In this document: piece after piece, positions 55,030 through 64,000 of the stretch
Layout of the letters: every line of letters begins with the position of its first letter
Numbering within the stretch: the stretch's first letter is position 1
From: Harmonia axyridis
Lineage: Eukaryota; Arthropoda; Insecta; Coleoptera; Coccinellidae
Assembly (NCBI RefSeq): GCF_914767665.1
Contig: NC_059503.1
Coordinates: 36,518,001-36,582,000, forward strand
Direction of reading: 5' to 3'
Length of the DNA: 64,000 bases
The notes under the pieces: generated by a model
Told to the model about the DNA's origin: nothing
Databases searched by the model: none
What the model saw: the letters and a program-made list of their open reading frames with translations, nothing else
Translations under genes and position numbers: made by a program

Positions 55030-57110
55030 AATTCTTGCATGTGGTAAAAAAGTGAGGTAAATCAGAGGAACATTTGAAACTGGTTTACTCAGCTTGAAAA
55101 GTGGTGGGATCTAAAAAACGCTGAGGGAATAGGAGTAAGTAGTTGAACTTTGGCAGATCACGAATAAACCCTTAATGGAAAATGCAAAATGCAAAATCAG
55201 AAATAATGCAAAAATAAGTAAACTTTGGTTCGTAAATCGTAGGAGGACATTTTAAATTTTATACCTACGGTTGGTTCCAAGTAATATGTATGAACTCTGT
55301 GAGCGTGATGATATCAATCCTTATTCCCCTCATTATCAATTATACATATAAGTATCCTTTTCATTTTCTTCATGGATGACGATAGTGTATCAAAAATTAT
55401 CATTATTCAATACTTTCCATATAAAAAAGAATACTCTCTCTCTAAATTAGTTGATATCCTTTTGATCTTTTTGATCTGGTTGAAATATGTCTGTTCAAGT
55501 AATAAAATTTCAGAATCGTTTCTTGCCAACACTTAAAAAAACCTGCACCTTTCAATGATCTCGATGAAAATTTTCCCAAATACCTCGTTCCCTCAACTCG
55601 TAAAACAGAGAACAGTCTGATGAATCCCAGACCATTAATTACGTCCCAGAAAAAAGCCAAACATGTGGAAAAAGAGTTCATTCAATAAATAAGGTCGCCC
55701 TTATAAACTTCACATCTTTTGATGTTCCAGACCGGGCTCTGAAGGAAATTTATTGGAACAACGTTGTGAATTCAAGACTGTTTGTATAGGCAGTTGATTT
55801 ATTGGAGTCGGAAGAGGCAGCGTGCCACTGGTTGAAAGATGCTCAGTAGAAAGGCGGGTTTTATTTTTGGACCGCCCGTACAGTCTTGGGTAAAAGTGTT
55901 GGATGCGTTCTACAACACGAATCCACTTACATGAGCATTATGAAAAAGGTTTGAACTAAATAGGTACACTTGGTGGCATAAGGAATAACTGCAAATTCTA
56001 TATTGCAGTTTATGATAGTGACAGGGGCATCATGAATAGTACCATTATTCTAAAACAAGTTGCAGAATGGCTCCTCTTCTAACACAAATGCGAAATTCGA
56101 AAACGAGCAACGAAGGAACGAATTTTCGAACGCATGAGTGTTGGAATTGCCTTCTGCAATGAGTATTTATTAGACGATTTTTTCTCTATTTCAGTCAAGA
56201 TCTATGAAATATTGTCGAAATTCAATGTAAAATTCAGATTATACATCCTAGTGACATTTGTATTGTATCTTGGCAGTTGGTGTGACTGTTACGAAAATTG
56301 ACAGATTACGGAATTTGAATTGGAATCGTACGTTTCGATTTTGAAGTGATTTAGGTATGATAAGGCATTAAATTCGTGAATTATGTCTGACGAACTCGAT
56401 TTAACATCACCAGAATTTGGAGAAATTGCGATAATGTCGCAAATCATTTCACTAAATACAAATTATATTACATAGACAATTGACGTGTGTTGAATTTTGA
56501 TAGGATTGGAAGTCTGGGTAGACAACCACAAAACGAAAAATATAACTGAAAACAATGCTGTAATGAGTTCATTACAGTACTGTTATTAGAACTATAATGA
56601 ACTCACAACTATACTGAAATAGAGAAAAATATTTCATTTTTTTGATCATGAAGTAGGTACCTACTTGTTTATTTTATAAAACATAGTTTAATGGATGATT
56701 TTGTTTTGAAACATGAGTACCTACCATACAAAACGTAATAATTTGGGATATCCTCGACACAGACTATAACGTTATATGAAAATAGTCCAAAATATATGGC
56801 ATTTAATGTATAAGGAACAGTATACCTATTTGAAGGAATATTTTGGGCTGGGTTAATGTCTTTAAGTCTTTGAATATAGTGAGTAGGTAGATAATATGTG
56901 CTTGTTAGGAAGAGTTGATTTTTGGTTTTCTGTTTTCTTTCTTTTTTGTTATATCATGTATTGACACCATTTCCACTCAATTTGTGAATTTCATAATATT
57001 ATATTTGGAAATAAAGATTATTATAATTATTATTATTTCGATTCATAACCTCGATAGATCATATTAATAATAAGATTTTTCAAACAAACTTTGAAGCTTT
57101 CGTAGGGTGG
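55030..57110. other. No gene recognised; LINE-like 3' tail near 57000-57040
   Basis: Mostly featureless AT-rich DNA. 'GGAAATAAAGATTATTATAA' followed by TTATTATTATT at about 57008-57040 is typical of a non-LTR retrotransposon 3' end on the plus strand. Confidence 0.45.
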
Positions 57111-57149
57111 TTTTCGGATAACTCAGAGACAGTACTTTTTGCTAAAAGG

Positions 57150-57290
57150 GGGTTTCCATGCTTGGAATTCTCTGCCGGAACAAGTGATATCAGCACACAC
57201 CACGAACACCAATACCTTCAAGAACTGGCTGAAATATTCATTTGTAGATTCAGTTTTAATTTCATCTTTTCATTGTGTTTCTTTTTTAAT
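57150..57290 (+). pseudogene. C-terminal fragment of a non-LTR reverse transcriptase
   Basis: The frame HAWNSLPEQVISAHTTNT, then NTFKNWLKYS, matches the 'WNSLP..V..A...N.FK..L' closing segment of jockey/CR1-type polyproteins and ends at a stop near 57285. The preceding reverse transcriptase is absent. Confidence 0.65.
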
Positions 57291-58130
57291 TTGAGCACTA
57301 TAGGATTAGTCCTCTGCTCTTTCTTCTGTATTATAATGAATAAATAATAGTATTACCTAAACTTCAGTGAAACAACTTGAATAGATTGCAAGAGAAGCTG
57401 TTGGTTGAACAGATTTTTCCCTGTGATTATTTTATTCTATACATTCGAAAGATTACCTGCAGTGTAACAATTTTAGGATTAGATGAGTATGAAATATTTT
57501 TCCTTGAATGATCATTATTCTCGATATAGGTACATACAAACACTTTTCTTTTGAATATTCACTCTCCTTTTATTTTCAGTAGCTGAGTTTTTGCTGAGGT
57601 TTTCGTAAACATTTTACTTTAGAAGTTGAGGACTAGTATAGTTATGATTTGAAGGAACCAAAGATACCGAAAAGGAATTGACACCTAGAGTATTTTAATT
57701 AATATTCTTCAGAATAAAGGAAAATTTAAGTTTCAATCCAGAACCAAAGAGAAAACTCTTTATGGGGAAATAAAAATATGCCGAACAAAATCCTTTTTGA
57801 GCGTTTCACTGTTCCATTAGGTGGACTGTATGAGAGAAATATTATCAATTGGCGAAAATATCGAAATCACACCTTGACTTCAAAAAATTTCAAATCCTGA
57901 AAAGGTATTTAAAATCCTTTTTCAAGAAAATAACGCCCAGAGAACGAATTGAAACACGCTTGTACTGTACAGACCCTGACGCCTATTTGCACGGTTTCCA
58001 CCATGAATATATATACTGCTCCACAAGAGTTAGGGATATCGTATTCAATCGTTTTGAAAAGTATGTAATCTTCGACAAAATCATTGTAAAATCATTTGAG
58101 ACTCAATAACAACTTGAATCGATCCAATAA
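57291..58130. other. No gene recognised
   Basis: A plus-strand open frame of 86 codons (57849-58109) has no recognisable domain and no supporting signals. Confidence 0.4.
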
Positions 58131-58267
58131 AAATCAGTATGAGACATTTCGTCAATCTGGTCGCCTTTTATCTGAAGTTTGGTTGTTTGCATATGCTTCA
58201 TGAATGTTCTTATTTTGAAATGGAGTCAGTTTATCAACGGCTTAGATTTGAAACGAGTTTTCTGAAA

Positions 58268-58344
58268 ATGCCAAGAGGTGAATTAACATACACTGAGACT
58301 AATAGGGCTATCGGAATGCTACAGGGTGGACTAACTCAGGTTGT
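58268..58344 (+). pseudogene. Tc1-like transposase, N-terminal piece (interrupted by hAT element)
   Basis: MPRGELTYTETNRAIGMLQG followed by GLTQVV is the start of a Tc1-type helix-turn-helix domain ('..ER..I..L..G.S...VA..'). The frame is cut at 58344 by the hAT insertion and resumes in the same sense after 60589 with VAERLQVSLSEISRLWNRFR. The Tc1 element's own TIRs were not found. Confidence 0.8.
58337..58344 (+). repeat. hAT target site duplication, left copy
   Basis: CAGGTTGT, repeated at 60590-60597. Confidence 0.93.
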
Positions 58345-60589
58345 CATGGGCGCCCGCAGAAATTTTTCTCAGGGGGGGCAAAAGATGAAAATTATTGAAA
58401 ATTGATAAGGCGTCCATGATTGTCGTAAGCGATATTAGTATTCCGTTTCTTTCTTTTTCTGTATTTATATTCATAAGTGGGGGGAGGACTGTGCAAAATA
58501 AAAATTATGAAGTTTTCCACTTCAACATTTTTTTTAAACATCAACAACATTGGGTGATGTGAAATAATACGGTAACTCTCTTCAAAAAGAGTCACATTCA
58601 ATGGAAGAATTTACAAAAAAATAAATATAAAAATATGGAGAACGAAATGAAATAATTATTATAATTGCTGATAAAGAAAAAACAACGAGTAATAACGAAA
58701 TGAAAAATATATACATACATGCTCGATAAAACTATGTTCATAAGAATAATAATAAATCTTGAAATATACAGTGAATGACGTAAACAATGGAGTTTAAAAC
58801 ATGATACTAAAATAAGATTCAAAATAGCACAGAATTGCTCCAGAATGTGAAAACAACAAACAAGTATTTTATCAAAATTAACAAATCATAAATTGCAAAA
58901 AACAACTCATAAAAAAAATATTAATTCTGAAGACAAAATACTTAATTGTTATACAACAGAGTAGGCATATTTTATTCTGATCTAAAATTTAATTCTGCGC
59001 TGAAACTACGCTCTATAGCACGAGTAGTACATGGAAATGTAAGGAGAAGAATAAGGCATTCTTTGATAGCAGGATAAAATTTACATTGTCCGATAAGATC
59101 TTCAATTTTTATGTTTTCATCCATTTGTGATTTAGATAAATACTCATTCCAAATGTTCAATTCACTTTCTAAATTTTCAATGTTATACATATTGCCGACC
59201 TTAGATGCGAAAGATTCAATATTCAATAATTTTGAATTCTTTGGCAATTGAAGAAAGAAAAAAGAATCTCGTTTCAAGGGCTGAAATCAAATGATCTAAA
59301 TATGGGATGAATATAGATTTTTCGAAGTAATCTTCAGCTGAATCTGCTTCATAATTAGATCTATATATTTGTCTACCGCAAATTCGTGGTTTTCCGATCT
59401 GTATATTGAGATTCAGAGCAAAAGTTGATGCTTTGAAAGAAATTTCTGTGAAGCATGCATCATCTGAGCGATGTTTTCCACATATTTCTATAATTAAATT
59501 TATATGACGGTGAAAATCTACCAAATTAATAGAAACACCTTGTAGTGTATTTGCTATTGGTTCCAATATATTTTAATATTTACTTGCTACCGTCAAACAA
59601 ATCACAAAAGTGAAAGAGTTTATTGCAGCCCATAACTGAGCAGCTCTTTTTGTTGATGAAGAATTCATTGAGATTTCTCCAGATTTTATAGCAAAAAGAG
59701 TTTTGAATATAGTATTGAAGTTTTCAGTGAAAACTTGCAAAGATTTATATTTAGCTGACCAACGAGTTTCACAAAACAAAGGAATATTTGGAATCAGATT
59801 TCTTCTTAAGGTACTCTCTCGAAAAAAGACTATAATGTCATTAACGGTTCCAATGCTCTTACGAATCTCAGTTATTTTACTGATGTCATTTATTACTAAA
59901 TTCAACCTAGTGGAGGCACAACGGAAATAAATTGCTATCTTGTACTTGTCTCTTATGATATTTTGAACCCTGAGAATTTCACCAGCCATTGTTGAGCCTC
60001 CATCATATCCTTGTGCTACAAGTTTGTCCAAATTCAAACCAGCTGCGTTGAATGAATGGATCTCTAAATCTTTATCTCCAACGTCTACTCTGAATTTCAA
60101 AAGATCACTAAAATTTCTAGAGTTCTTGTTGCTCTCTCGTATAGGCATAATATCTTCAGTTCCGCAAAAAACTTTTGTTTTTATAATCTGTAAATTTTTT
60201 TTTCGATTTTCTCCAATACTTTTTTTCTTACATTCATCTATTGAAGACAAAAGGAGAGTATATATAAGATGTTTTTTTTTTATTGACACGCGTGGATTGC
60301 GTTCGGTTCCACGATTTTTCTTCACCCAAGAAGTGCTCAACGCGTCTAAAAAAGTTTTCAATTGAAAAAAATACCTCTGCGGATTATGGATATGTGTATA
60401 GTATATTATGGATGTCTTTATAGTAATTCCATTGAAAACTGGAAAATTGTTGTGAATCCATTACCTTCCTTTTTTCCTTGCCCTTTGGATTGAGAAAGTA
60501 ATATTGAGGGTGTTGTGCTGAAAAATGAGGTTATCAAAATCTCAGGGGGGGCCATGGCCCCCCCTGGCCCCCCCCTGCGGGCGCCCATG
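58345..60589 (-). mobile_element. hAT transposon nested in a Tc1 transposase gene
   Basis: 2,245 bp with perfect 15 bp TIRs CATGGGCGCCCGCAG and an exact 8 bp target duplication CAGGTTGT. Removing the insert and one duplicate restores the Tc1 reading frame, which confirms the boundaries. Both subterminal regions have a CTCAGGGGGGGC motif, and the right end contains the palindrome GGGGGGGCCATGGCCCCCCC. The transposase lies on the minus strand and is broken and internally deleted. Confidence 0.95.
58972..60361 (-). pseudogene. hAT transposase (THAP12/P52rIPK- or ZMYM1-like), broken
   Basis: Three plus-strand-antisense frames together show the family order: VFCGTEDIMPIRES; FSDLLKFRVDVGDKDLEIH; LDKLVAQGYDGGSTMAGEI; CASTRLNLVINDISK; NLIPNIPLFCETRWSAKYKS; and, near the end, LLLTFPCTTRAIERSFSAE, the hAT dimerisation signature. 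Damage includes an in-frame TAA at 59573, a frameshift near 59265, and an apparent internal deletion between DKDLEIH and the LDKLVAQGYDG block, where the first catalytic Asp region would lie. The N-terminal zinc finger was not found. It cannot make an active enzyme. Confidence 0.88.
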
Positions 60590-60597
60590 CAGGTTGT
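60590..60597 (+). repeat. hAT target site duplication, right copy
   Basis: CAGGTTGT, immediately after the TIR; the Tc1 frame continues from here. Confidence 0.93.
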
Positions 60598-61388
60598 TGT
60601 AGCGGAAAGGCTCCAAGTCAGCCTAAGTGAGATATCTCGACTTTGGAATAGATTCAGGGAGACAGGTTCCGTGTTGGAAAGACCAAGGCTTGGTGATGGG
60701 CGACGAAAAACAACACCTGCTCAGGATCGTTTCATCACCGTTTCGGCGAGAAGAAACCCTACATCTACGTGTAGAATGCTACGGAATACTATTCAAAATG
60801 CAGATGGGGTCCAAGTTTCCATCGAAACCATCAGACGACGTTTGAGAGAGGTGAATCTAGGTTCTAGATGTCTATTAACAGGAGTTCCATTAACACGTGA
60901 CCATAAGCGTCAAAGACTGGAATGGGCAAGGCAACATATCATTGGCGTAGTGTCCTTTTCACTGATGAATCCAGATGAATCCATGGTATGGGCCGGGATA
61001 TGTTTCAATAGGCGCACAGATCTACACATTTGTCCTGGGAATATGACCCACTTACACTATAGATAGCATGTCATTGACAATGTTGTGCCAAATTTTCACG
61101 ATGTATTGGTGAAACTTTTCAATTTCTAAACGATAACTTGGTATTCCACATTTACCAATACTTCCGCACTCACCAGATTTGAATTGCATAGAACATGCAT
61201 GGGATATAATCCAAAGAAGATTAGATAATCATCAACCTACCACAGAATCCTTAAATGATCTGAGAGAGCTTCTGCCCCGTTTATGGAACTAAATTCTTCA
61301 AGAAATGTTCAACAACCTCATGTGTAGTATGCAAAGAAGATGTCAAGCTGTTATTGGTGCCCGTGGAGGCCATACATTGTATCGATAG
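60598..61388 (+). pseudogene. Tc1-like transposase, main part, decayed
   Basis: VAERLQVSLSEISRLWNRFR, RETGSVLERPRLGDGRRKTT and VSIETIRRRLREVNL are the paired helix-turn-helix domains. They are followed by LEWARQH, a displaced WRSVLFTDESR (first catalytic Asp), VWAGI, HVIDNVVP, LPHSPDLNCIEHAWD (last catalytic Glu) and finally MQRRCQAVIGARGGHTLYR with a stop at about 61388. The blocks are separated by frameshifts, stops and a deletion around the middle Asp, so the gene is dead. Its N-terminus lies at 58268-58344, beyond the hAT insertion. Confidence 0.88.
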
Positions 61389-62240
61389 TCTTAAAATTCT
61401 TGAATTCTCTAAGAATAAAATTTCGTTATTTTACTCGATTTTTCTTAACCACCCACCCTGCATACGCTGCAGACCTACAGGCTAAAATTAATTTTATTTC
61501 CTGTAACTTGAAATCATATTAATATGAAAAATCTCATTTAAACTATATTTTTTTGCAATTTAAGTCAATATCCCTAACTCATGTGGATCAGTTTATTTGG
61601 GAACATGTATAGGTATACTACCATTTTACCCAAATGTATGTTATATAAAGATTTTATATGAATAAGAGTTTAATGTTTTTAAAAATTTAGAAACCATGCC
61701 CACACCCAACATTAGTTATTTTGATATAAAAATCATGTGTCAAATTCGTTGAAATCAAAAAATATTTATTCAAAACATTCTTTCAGTAATTCGGATCGAT
61801 GGGAGAAAGTAATAACTGTCGTCCTCAAATATTTGCCGCTCCAGCAAAATGTTGTTTTGCCGGCCCCTGGAGCGGACCGGGGAAAAGATAAAAATATATA
61901 CTTATGATTGAATTTGTAAAGATAAGTCAATAAGTTTTTTGGATCGATATCTTTGATTTTATTGAATGCTTATTGGAAATTGGAATATTATTTCATATAA
62001 ATCAATTATATTTTCATATTAAGTTGACAGAGCTGTCAAGGTTACTTTGCGAGATTATCTAGATACGAAATAAGATACTTTCTTGCAAAGGTTTCTGAAG
62101 GAACTCACATACTTGATCAAAAAGTTGAAAAATCCGTATATGCCTATAATTCGATTATTCAAATTCTCGAGAAATTCGAATAATGCACAATTTCGGTATC
62201 GTTATTCATTGGTTGTGGTTGACCACATCTACTCTCTACC
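61389..62240. other. No gene recognised
   Basis: AT-rich. A GC-rich patch at 61830-61880 (GCCGGCCCCTGGAGCGG) resembles transposon-end sequence but could not be paired. Confidence 0.4.
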
Positions 62241-62243
62241 AAG

Positions 62244-62492
62244 CAGGGCCAGGAGCGGCATTACGGACATTTTGCGGGGGCGCCAAATTGTAAGGGCGCA
62301 AAGTCAGTTAATAAAACAAGACTTTCTGCAACTTTATGATTTTGAGTTGAAAAATACGATTTCATATGAAATTGAAGAGCTGCCTGAGAGGAATAGCAGA
62401 GGTTCCTTCAAAGAAAAATTATATAAATCAGCCAAAGCAGAGCGGTGAAATTTTATTTTGCCGGGGCGCTGAAATGTCAGGTGTCGTCCCTG
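62244..62492. mobile_element. Possible short hAT-like MITE
   Basis: CAGGGCCAGGAGCGGCA at the left and a right end reading CAGGGACGACACC on the other strand, with GGGGGCGCC and GGGGCGC subterminal motifs similar to hAT ends elsewhere in the window. The flanking octamers match poorly, so this is tentative. Confidence 0.3.
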
Positions 62493-63070
62493 CTGACCAG
62501 TTCTGTTGTACCTATCACTTGGCTTAACAATTCGCATGAGATGATCGTTGAGAGACACTTAGACACTAGAACCTTGTCTTTGTCGCTGTATGAGCTATTT
62601 CATGTCTCTTAATCTGTCATTTCAATCTGACAGAAAACATTCTGAAGATTTCTTTTATACTCATCGAATTCTCGAGTGGTTAACATAATATCAATTATTT
62701 TTATTCAAGATGTATCACTTCTAACAGCAATACATTTCGAGCAAGAAAGAAATTGAAAATGAAGCTAAGATTTCGTTTTACCTTGCTAGCTAGCAATTGA
62801 AAGTTGTGAAATTATTATTACAATGTCAACTTGTCAGGAATTAACAAAAATTAATTCGCCGTTCGACTTAACTAAATAAATTAACCGATTGTGACAATAG
62901 TTACTAAGAAAGACGAGCATCTTCGTTTCAGATTTCCTCTCACAGCATCCTTTACTCTTGACTGTACATCTCTTGGCAACCATCTACGACTCCGCCCATT
63001 CGGCTTAAGTCAACTTGCTAAGGGTGGGGGTGACCAAAAAAGCACGGAAACTGTCATGGTGAACGCTGAC
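62493..63070. other. No gene recognised; rising GC toward 63 kb
   Basis: The last 200 bp (CTACGACTCCGCCCATTCGG, GGTGGGGGTGACC) are less AT-rich and could be upstream promoter DNA of the exon suggested next. Confidence 0.35.
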
Positions 63071-63079
63071 AGCAAGTGT

Positions 63080-63339
63080 GAAAAAGTGCACGGCTAGTCT
63101 TTCAGCGAACTTCATTACGGGATAGTTGTGAACCGCGAAAATCCAAAGGTGAAAACACCGTCGACAGCTTTTTGTCAGCGATAGTTTTAATATTCATAAC
63201 GGACGATAATTAATACGGGATTGAGGTTCATAAAGTGATTTAATGTTCTTTGGTGCTGTTGGCCTGTTAGTGATAAATTGATAGTTTTGTATCGATAGAC
63301 GAATCCTCTGGAGAAGGACATTTTAATCGGGTATTGATG
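63080..63339 (+). other. Possible first exon of a gene continuing beyond the window
   Basis: A stretch of balanced base composition ends in TTGATG|GTGAGTC at 63339/63340, a near-consensus splice donor placed directly after an ATG, so the start codon would be the last codon of the exon. No TATA box is evident upstream. Nothing downstream inside the window looks coding. This is a prediction from the splice signal and composition only; a chance donor is the alternative. Confidence 0.35.
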
Positions 63340-63714
63340 GTGAGTCTGATATAATTAATTTTTTGACTTTGTACATCCAGACTGCCAGGCTTTTGATTAG
63401 CAGTGGAAAATATTTACCAATAGGTTATTTTTTAAGGTTTCACTAAAGTGGGAAAGTTCTACTTTATTTGTTCAATTTCAATCGAAAAATACTTTTCTAA
63501 TTATATCAATATATAGCGTGCAATTGGTTCATTCATGTCGAACAATAACTAACACTTTCCTCAACTCCATAGATTAGTCAATTGCATGGCCACCGCGATC
63601 CGCGACCACCAAATCACAATTCACTTGATTATGTTAGGATAAAGTTTATCAACTTAAATCACAAGAGACGAATCAGTCTTAAAAATCAATATATTAAATA
63701 TATAAAATTATACA

Positions 63715-64000
63715 AGGTGTTTCATTGGTAAACGAAAAAACTTGAAACCAAGGGGGTTCTACCTACATAGGTACACTGTGTCCGTAAAGTATGGAACAAA
63801 TTCATTTTTAGCTAAACAGACTATTTTAACAAATAATCCTGAAACACGTCGATTTTTGATTTTAATTTACCGTATTTTAAAACAATAATCTAAAATACAG
63901 GGTGAATCACTTTCGAGTAATGATGTCACCGTCATTTTTTTTAAATGGAACACCCACATTTTGTCTCAATTTTCCGATTACTCGAGCTGAGCTGATTCCT
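63715..64000. repeat. Dispersed transposon-derived repeat at the window edge
   Basis: Contains 'ACAAGGTGTTTCATTGG', 'CACTGTGTCCGTAAAGTATG' and 'ATACAGGGTGAATCACTTTC', then 'TTAAATGGAACACCC' as at 52195. These are insect repeat-end motifs; the element runs out of the window. Confidence 0.5.

Noticed and set aside
57849..58109. 86-codon plus-strand frame as a gene
   Set aside because: No recognisable family, no promoter signal and surrounded by transposon relics.
45664..64000. tRNA or other RNA genes in the right flank
   Set aside because: No cloverleaf-type A/B box pairs or known RNA signatures were noticed; a dedicated covariance search would be needed to exclude them.

Overview
The window is nuclear DNA of an arthropod, most probably an insect. 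It is AT-rich and intron-bearing, with GT-AG splice sites and a TATA box plus TCAGTT initiator. It is crowded with decayed mariner/Tc1, hAT, MITE/foldback and non-LTR elements. The species cannot be named from sequence alone; a beetle is only a guess. No bacterial, organellar, tRNA or rRNA features were seen.

The centre (about 10.4-45.7 kb) is the main feature. It is a head-to-tail tandem array of a ~3.92 kb unit, eight complete copies and one partial, each carrying an intact plus-strand gene for a 150-residue EIF1AD protein (eIF1A/OB-fold RNA-binding protein, 'Obelus'), normally a single-copy housekeeping gene. Each unit has, in order: the end of a long-TIR foldback element, a ~124 bp minisatellite, a TATA+Inr promoter, a noncoding first exon, a 371 bp intron, a single coding exon, and the left arm and loop of the next foldback element. 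The nine proteins differ only at residue 129 (Thr in copies 1-4, Met in 5-9) and residue 5 (Ala in copy 7). Shared variants are distributed as a patchwork, which suggests unequal exchange and gene conversion. Copy 9 has a 5'-truncated RTE-like retrotransposon with a 10 bp target duplication just upstream of its promoter, an altered TATA box and a diverged 3' flank.

Left of the array (4.86-10.39 kb) lie older, decayed pieces of the same locus: gene 3'-flank relics, minisatellite blocks and three 'orphan' copies of the EIF1AD upstream/promoter module with no gene behind them. Further left is a ~2.1 kb foldback structure around a dead mariner-like transposase, plus short tandem repeats and palindromes.

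Right of the array (45.7-64 kb) are the old 3' flank of the locus, a TA-flanked MITE-like element, a hAT-like element, relics of jockey-like reverse transcriptases, a mariner-like transposase fragment inside an inverted repeat, and a clear nested insertion: a 2,245 bp hAT element (8 bp target duplication, GC-rich TIRs) inside a dead Tc1 transposase gene. Near 63.1-63.34 kb is a possible first exon of a gene that would continue beyond the window.

Similarities were judged by eye; no percentage identities were computed.
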